DNA of 64,000 nt from Margaritifera margaritifera (Eukaryota; Mollusca; Bivalvia; Unionida; Margaritiferidae). The notes below the pieces were generated by a model, which was given only the letters and a program-made list of their open reading frames with translations, was not told the origin of the DNA and made no database searches. How positions within the stretch are numbered: position 1 is the first letter of the stretch; the number at the start of each line of letters is the position of its first letter. Both the position numbers and the translations under genes were made by a program. The DNA is taken from the NCBI GenBank assembly GCA_029931535.1, contig JAQPZY010001684.1, positions 2,295,001 to 2,359,000 of the forward strand, in the 5' to 3' direction. Below, in pieces: positions 58,930-64,000 of this stretch.

Positions 58930-60180
58930 TGTGGATGGCCTCAAAAACATCAGCCAGCAGAAGCACATCGGTCTTGAGGTTGAGGTCATGGTAATCACCT
59001 ATGTCTTGGCAGCCAAATGCTGACCAAATGGCCTGGGCGTGCTGGTAGTCCTTTTCTGGCCATAGAATGTGTCATTGGCGGTAGCTGCGTTTCATCGAAT
59101 TTCTCCCAGCTGCCTATGTACTCATAGGGATACACACACTTCTTGAACAGAAGGTTGATATCAGTGTCAGACACTGTGTGCCTTATTGTGATGTGAATCA
59201 CCTTCTTTAACAGGTTTTTGACCAGCTCTTCCAGGCTGCTGTTCATAAACTGCAGGCTGTCAATAAACTGCAGCTGCCATAATAAGAATGACATGTCCTT
59301 CTTCATGTTGTTTGGAATGGTGCTAATGTTATTTGTTGAGGCTGTCCCGACAATCTCCATGGCAGTGGTCTTGCACCCTGTCGTCATCACCGAGCTTCTC
59401 ACCACATATACGGCAGTCAGTTGATTTCTTAAAAACCTTGCCATCATCTCCATCCTTGACAATCTCGGCTGTATTTTGAAACACGTCTCAGATGTCATCC
59501 AACTTATGCTGGAGGCTACCGATGAAAGTGGCGACAGCCTCCTTGCCAGGGTATAACACCAGCTCCTTGGAGACTCCATCGCTGCGAATGACTATGTATC
59601 AGAAGCTATAATGGGCCAGTAATTTTCTGCATGCAGCTTATCTGGATTGCCAGTAGGGCCTTCCACTAGCATGTTTAGTGCCTCAAAATCTGCAGAGATG
59701 ATGTATAGAACACGCATCTGGCAGTGGTGGTTCTGGAAAGCTAGGATGTTTTCTGGCTGTCTCTTACTTCCTCGTTGATGCACAGCGTGACAAGGCTATT
59801 TTTTTCAGCTGAAGACACTGACTGTGATGGTTGGTTGTGGTGCTTGAACTTGTCTATTTAACTAACCTTGACAGGAAAGTCAATGCAATCAAATACATGC
59901 TTGCCCAGGTGCTGGCGTACTTGCCTGGATTGTCGGCATTATCACCTGCTGCTTATAGAGCCGATATAATAGCTAACTCAAAATAGTGATTGTTGGTGTT
60001 TATCCCACTAATGACAGATCGCGGCAGAATGCACTTTGGCATTGGAATGTAGCTCTGGTCTTGAAATGGGTGGTACTGCAACATACTGAGGTCAAGCACT
60101 TGGCATCGAACAAATACCCATCCAGACCCCTTGTGCATGTATTCTTCAATACATCTTAGTATGGTGGTATTAGCTTGGGC
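58930..60180 (-). pseudogene. Protein-primed family B DNA polymerase of Polinton type (broken)
   Basis: Minus-strand blocks in N-to-C order: HKGSGWVFVRCQVLDLSM and YIPMPKCILPRSVI (60130-60010), NTNNHYFELAIISAL then a stop and AADNADNPGKYAST (about 60000-59905). Next is CRICGEKLGDD with VQDHCHG, a CxxC...HxH-type zinc knuckle (59415-59355). Then come LQFIDSLQFMNSSLEELV in the exonuclease region (about 59275-59220), VYPYEYIGSWEKFDETQLPP (about 59143-59085) and, in another frame, GDYHDLNLKTDVLLLADVF (about 59005-58950). The last block is characteristic of the DNA_pol_B_2 family. The polymerase palm with its DTD-type active site is not seen. At least four frameshifts or stops make it dead. Confidence 0.7.
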
Positions 60181-60489
60181 AACCAGCTCCTTGATCTTGT
60201 CAATGCACAGTAAGGTGGTTTGATCACTATGAAAGTAGGTTGTTGCTATTTTGGTTTACACAAATAGCAATCAATTGTGAGAACAAATTAAATGAGCCGA
60301 AAAGAAAAGAAAATAAACTGAACTGAAAGAATGTTTAACTGAGCAATCTACCCAAACATTATACAAGCAAGCGAGAAAAAGATTTCCCTACAAAAAGGCA
60401 TGTGGATGACCAGTTAAATATAAAAAGCCATTGCAACATGGCCTGTGGCCAAAAAAACTGTCAGTTTGAGCTGGCCTCATAGGGAAGCA

Positions 60490-60548
60490 TTTTCCTGCTG
60501 GAATCTGCCTCTCCATGCAGACCAACTCTGTCTCCACAGACAGTCTGC
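60490..60548 (-). repeat. Terminal inverted repeat, right
   Basis: Reverse-complement partner of 56775-56827. Confidence 0.85.
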
Positions 60549-60579
60549 GCTGGGAATGACCGCACACACATACTTCACT

Positions 60580-61071
60580 ACTACTGATGAGGCCAAATCA
60601 CACTTTATTTTTACTATGAGATTTGGGACATAATAGCAGAGAAGACATACAAATTTACATTGGATCTCATCTAACAAAGCTCTCATTTTCAAAACAAACC
60701 TCACTGTTAATAAACAATTACATCCTGAATGAAGAAAAGAAAGAAAGAGGAAGATAAGTTTAAGCTGTAAGTTTTATCAGTTTCAGGTTTTCTTCCCAAA
60801 TAAAATTAAGCAATACTTTGAAATTCTGTGAACTTGGTTTACTTTGGGTGATGGGTGATGGGTCACCCACTCTAGAGATCAACCAACAGGACCTGAAAGT
60901 TTGACCCTTATTTAGAATATTTTTATACCAACTTTGGGAAAGGACTAAGCCATAATAAAATGTATTGTGAATAAAAGTTAAATTTGCAGATCACTGCAGC
61001 TGATCTGTATTTATGGGTATGAGACACTATTTAGTTGATCTTCTTCAAACAAAAACAAACTCTGCACTTAC
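60580..61071. other. Intron sequence, nothing recognised
   Basis: AT-rich DNA between the Polinton-like relic and the donor site of the 61 kb exon. It contains a short tandem ggtgatggg at 60848-60863. Confidence 0.4.
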
Positions 61072-61164
61072 CTTACAGCTGCTATCATTGTAACAGTACC
61101 ATTTTCCATTGGGGTTTTTAGCAAAGGCCACATAATGACCACCTCCTAGTATCCCTGTATGACA
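61072..61164 (-). CDS. USP32: USP32-like ubiquitin-specific protease, penultimate coding exon
   Basis: The acceptor tttcag precedes TGT at 61164 and the donor aag|gtaagt follows at 61072. The 93-base exon gives 31 codons in phase 0 at both ends: [20 protein letters not shown] then [21 protein letters not shown] is the His box of the USP catalytic domain with the catalytic His, and the YNDSS motif supplies the final catalytic Asp/Asn residue. The [15 protein letters not shown] form is typical of the USP32 branch. The exon splices to 53106-53276, which supplies the last strand and the C-terminal tail. The catalytic Cys box and N-terminal EF-hand/DUSP domains must be in exons beyond 64000. Confidence 0.93.
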
Positions 61165-63235
61165 CTGAAAGGATTAAAACAAAATGTCTAGCAAAACTGA
61201 TTCTCTGTAATTACTCTCTAAAGTCTCACAAAATTTATACAATCCACAGTTTCAAAGAACAGGGAAAAAACAAATACACTAGCGTCTTTAACTGTAATAA
61301 GAACTGTTCAAGTGGAGATTTCCAGGTAGCATTTTTTATTTAGTTTTACCCAAGAGGTTGCTGATCTGGCTACAAGTACGGTGAAATATTTTCCATACTA
61401 ACTGTGGTCATTAGACACATTGGAATAGAATTACAGTAGTTCTCCTCGTTTGATCTTAGGATCTTAGAATGACTTCATTTGAAAAAAGTTTTATAATGGT
61501 AGCTGTTTCATTAATTGTTATTCTCATTCAATCAAGCAATGAAAAAATGTCATGCCACTGACAACTGGATAAAGGCTTAAATCCAGGAATTTCTTTTACC
61601 CAAATTGGACTTGACCTCACCAAGGGTTAGCAGAGTTACAACGCTCGAGTCAAGAACCCAGCCTATTCGACTACAACTTCAGAAAAATGAGTGAGAACTA
61701 GAGTTTAAAATAAAATCAACCCTTGTGCTCAATATTATTTATTGGCAAAAACAAAGAAATAGATTTCTTATTATCTTTAAATGTGAGATGACTGTATAAT
61801 ATCAGGTAGTGTTTGTCTTCTAAAGGAATTATGCCATTGGTCATGCACTTAAGAAACTAAAAATGTGCTAAAAAAATGCAAATCCACTCCAAAGTGAATT
61901 TAACACAAAACTTGACTGGACAGACAAGTGCAACACTATATGCTCTTTTCCACATTTCATAGAGGGGCATAAAACAGACTGAAACTGCACCGATTTACAC
62001 TTTTATTAGAATCAGTTTTACCACCCTTACATGGTGATCTGATCTTTCATTTGAATATTTATTAGAAATAAGCCCACTTGTGAAGAAAGTGTGCATGAAT
62101 TATGCACAGAATGCATAAGATATTTCATTTATACTATGCTAGTACAATGTACGTGTGACAGGCATTAATTTTATAAATAAAATGGATATATGGATATGAT
62201 GTTTTGTTGTTATTTCTATAGCCATTATTATAAAACCTGATGGGAAACCCCCTTGTATCCCTTGAATTATACATATATTTCCTGGACCGTTTACTGACCA
62301 CTAACAAAACCTATGACCAGTCCAGGTCAGTAATTGTTCAATCACCCAGAAAAAACAATAACATCTGATTGGTTAATCTAACCAATTGCTTTGTTTTATT
62401 CTGAGTTTTGTAGGGAAATTAATCATTCCACTGACAAATTAATCATTCCTCTGAGAAGTTTTTTGATAGTGTAAACTTGGCCCTTCTGTTTCAAGAACCT
62501 CATTTCAATGTTTTGGAACTGCCTTTGGAGCAAATTCAGGTCAGGATATTTTTGCTGCATTCATCAGAGTTGTTCCATTTAATGCCACAAATTAAGTTTT
62601 AAAGATTTGATATGTTTTGTAAATTTTGATAGTTTTGGTGGTAAACTTCCATATGATACTGTTTCAGTCACCAAGCATTATGAGGTATTTTAAATCTAGT
62701 TTTATAGGTTTTGCTTTCATAGGAATAGTTAGTTACAAGTTAAAATAGAGTAACTGGCAATTTTATTTCTGCAAGACTGCCACTTCATGCAGCAAATCCT
62801 GAATAAAGTAAACTACAGTCATGTCTCTTATAACATATATAGTATGCATGTATAAGCAAATGTGATATTTTACATATTAATTTGATATTCTTTGTATATA
62901 GGTCATAAGCAGCAGCTGCAACGGCCTGTTATATCTCACAGCATTGTGTCAGTCTGCCTCAATTTCACAAATGGGGTAAAGCTACTTTTTCACTGACATA
63001 CATTAAAAATGTTTAATGTAGCTTGTTGATTAAACTTGGTGATAGTAATAAATCTGCATTTTCTTTGAGGGTACACACACAATTGATAAAGCCATGGCTT
63101 CCCAATCCCTTTGGGGCTGATGCATAAGATGGAAAATAAAGAGATAAAACAAACCCACTGCATTTTTGTTCATTTAAATCTCAACTGATACATATACATG
63201 CCAATATATACCTAATTTTCAAGAGAAAGCAAATT
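61165..63235 (-). other. Upstream intron of the USP32-like gene; no further exon recognised
   Basis: I searched the minus strand for the preceding USP segment and found none, so the intron likely extends to the window edge. The DNA is AT-rich and CpG-poor with no clear element. Confidence 0.45.
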
Positions 63236-63239
63236 TTTC

Positions 63240-64000
63240 CATTACTTACCTGATCACATTATTGTTATGGACATAAGCCTGCTACCTCCCAAATCTAGCC
63301 GTGCTAAAAAGATGACAATTCATCTTTGCTGTCTATATCATGTAGACAAAGGACAATAACTCTTGCCTATTACCTCCCCTTGCTACCACCAGGTGTTGCT
63401 AGTGTTTAAGCTGAGCAAAATACCTACGAGGATGCTTGCATGGCAGGGCAGCTGGGAGAGTTTTTAAGTAATGTGATTGGGTAAATATTCTTGGAGAAAC
63501 ATAATTTACTGGAAACATTTGCTTTCTCCTTTGAATACGTTTCCTGATCATATTAATGTTAGGAGAATAGGTAATAAGAGGATGGAATGCTGAGTATCCT
63601 ACCTATACCTTGGGTATCCTTCTAGGGAATAAAAAGGCTGGATTCCCTATGTGAACGATAACCTGCTCCCCTAACTTGAAAGCAACACAGCCTACTGTTA
63701 TGTGATCTGTGACCCCTATATCTGGTTAATTAGATGATTACTGAATTCTTCTTGCTGTCAAAATTTCACTGGTGAATCCAGCGAAGCTAAGAGGCTATGT
63801 TGGCTTAAACTGGATCTGGTGGTCATCTAGGCTGCCACTACAGGACCCACTAGACCCAGAGTTTGTCTCTGCGAAGCTAACAGGGTGGCAACACAATCCA
63901 TGATTTTGGTATAGACCCAGAGGCTGATGTTTAGACCAAATGGAAGAACTTGGAAGAACTTGAAACTGGTAAAATTTGTCGTGGTAAGGAAAACAAAGAA
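63240..64000 (-). mobile_element. Third DIRS-like element, 3' end only (minus), runs off the window
   Basis: On the minus strand ctcctaacattaatatgatc (near 63565) and acaataatgtgatcaggtaa (near 63255) reproduce the doubled ttaatgtgatc motif of the plus DIRS copy (29129 and 29437). They lie in the same order with the same intervening tgtttctcc, ttaccc and aaggggaggtaa blocks. Further right, minus gctggattcaccagtgaaat (63765-63785) matches gctggattcgccactgaaac at 28917. The body should continue beyond 64000. The copy is probably old, as differences are many. Confidence 0.65.

Larger units (their letters stand above)
56750..60579 (-). mobile_element. Miniature, decayed Polinton/Maverick-like element
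   Basis: Two inverted segments of about 55 bases face each other at 56775-56827 and 60488-60548. Plus at the left: cagactgtctttggagacag then agttggtctgc. Minus at the right: cagactgtctgtggagacag then agttggtctgc, with a few mismatches beyond. Further out, agtaaagtgtgtg and agtgaagtatgtgtg are alike, so the ends may be at 56750 and 60579. Inside, on the minus strand, are a protein-primed type B DNA polymerase (60170-58930) and a second recognisable block (57720-57230). Full Polintons are 15-20 kb with integrase, ATPase and capsid genes, which are missing here. The call is a strongly deleted derivative, or polymerase debris captured between short inverted repeats. Confidence 0.6.
53277..61071 (-). 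other. Intron of the USP32-like gene
   Basis: Bounded by a GT donor (minus strand, aag|gtaagt at 61072/61071) and an AG acceptor at 53278-53277, both in phase 0. The 7.8 kb intron contains the ATC/ACC-rich repeat, a SINE, a 51-bp duplication and the Polinton-like relic. Confidence 0.85.

Noticed and set aside
61600..61680. Possible tRNA-like sequence near 61620-61670
   Set aside because: No convincing A/B box pair in the right order on either strand.

Overview
This window looks like nuclear DNA of an invertebrate animal, most likely a bivalve mollusc or a close lophotrochozoan relative. It is AT-rich, has almost no long open frames, and is packed with microsatellites, minisatellites, tRNA-derived SINEs and decayed DIRS, Ngaro, non-LTR, hAT and Polinton-type elements. 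The organism call is an inference from the repeat types and the one clear host gene. Nothing bacterial or organellar was seen.

The only convincing host gene is on the minus strand. Two spliced exons (61072-61164 and 53106-53276) encode the C-terminal end of a ubiquitin-specific protease of the USP32 type, ending in Cys-Val-Leu-Gln, a CAAX-like prenylation signal. The roughly 7.8 kb intron between them carries a miniature, broken Polinton/Maverick-like element (56750-60579) with near-identical inverted repeats and minus-strand remains of a protein-primed type B DNA polymerase. Upstream exons must lie beyond base 64000.

Region by region. 0-7 kb: a non-LTR reverse transcriptase relic (minus) and old interspersed repeats. 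7-15 kb: diverged second copies of those repeats, several minisatellites, a SINE, a hAT MITE with a perfect 8-bp target duplication, and a V/core-type SINE. 15.5-20.5 kb: an Ngaro-like tyrosine-recombinase retrotransposon (RT, RNase H, recombinase, SGNH hydrolase) whose RNase H segment has expanded into a 2 kb, 44-bp satellite. 21-27 kb: microsatellites, a second hAT MITE, a tandem array, and degenerate minus-strand pieces resembling a HECT E3 ligase gene. 27.4-34 kb: two DIRS-like elements lying tail to tail. 34-53 kb: a hAT transposase C-terminus, six copies of a TA-flanked palindromic MITE, several minisatellites (one of 850 bp that is open in all three minus frames), and diverged repeats of about 165-180 bp. 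53-64 kb: the USP gene end, the Polinton relic, and at 63.2 kb the 3' end of a third DIRS element running off the window.

There is a sharp change in CpG content near 35-37 kb. The left part has ordinary CpG density and the right part (around and downstream of the USP gene) is strongly CpG-depleted, except inside the Polinton relic. This would fit long-term germline methylation of a transcribed domain, but an assembly join cannot be excluded. No operons, CRISPR arrays or bacterial regulatory features are present.
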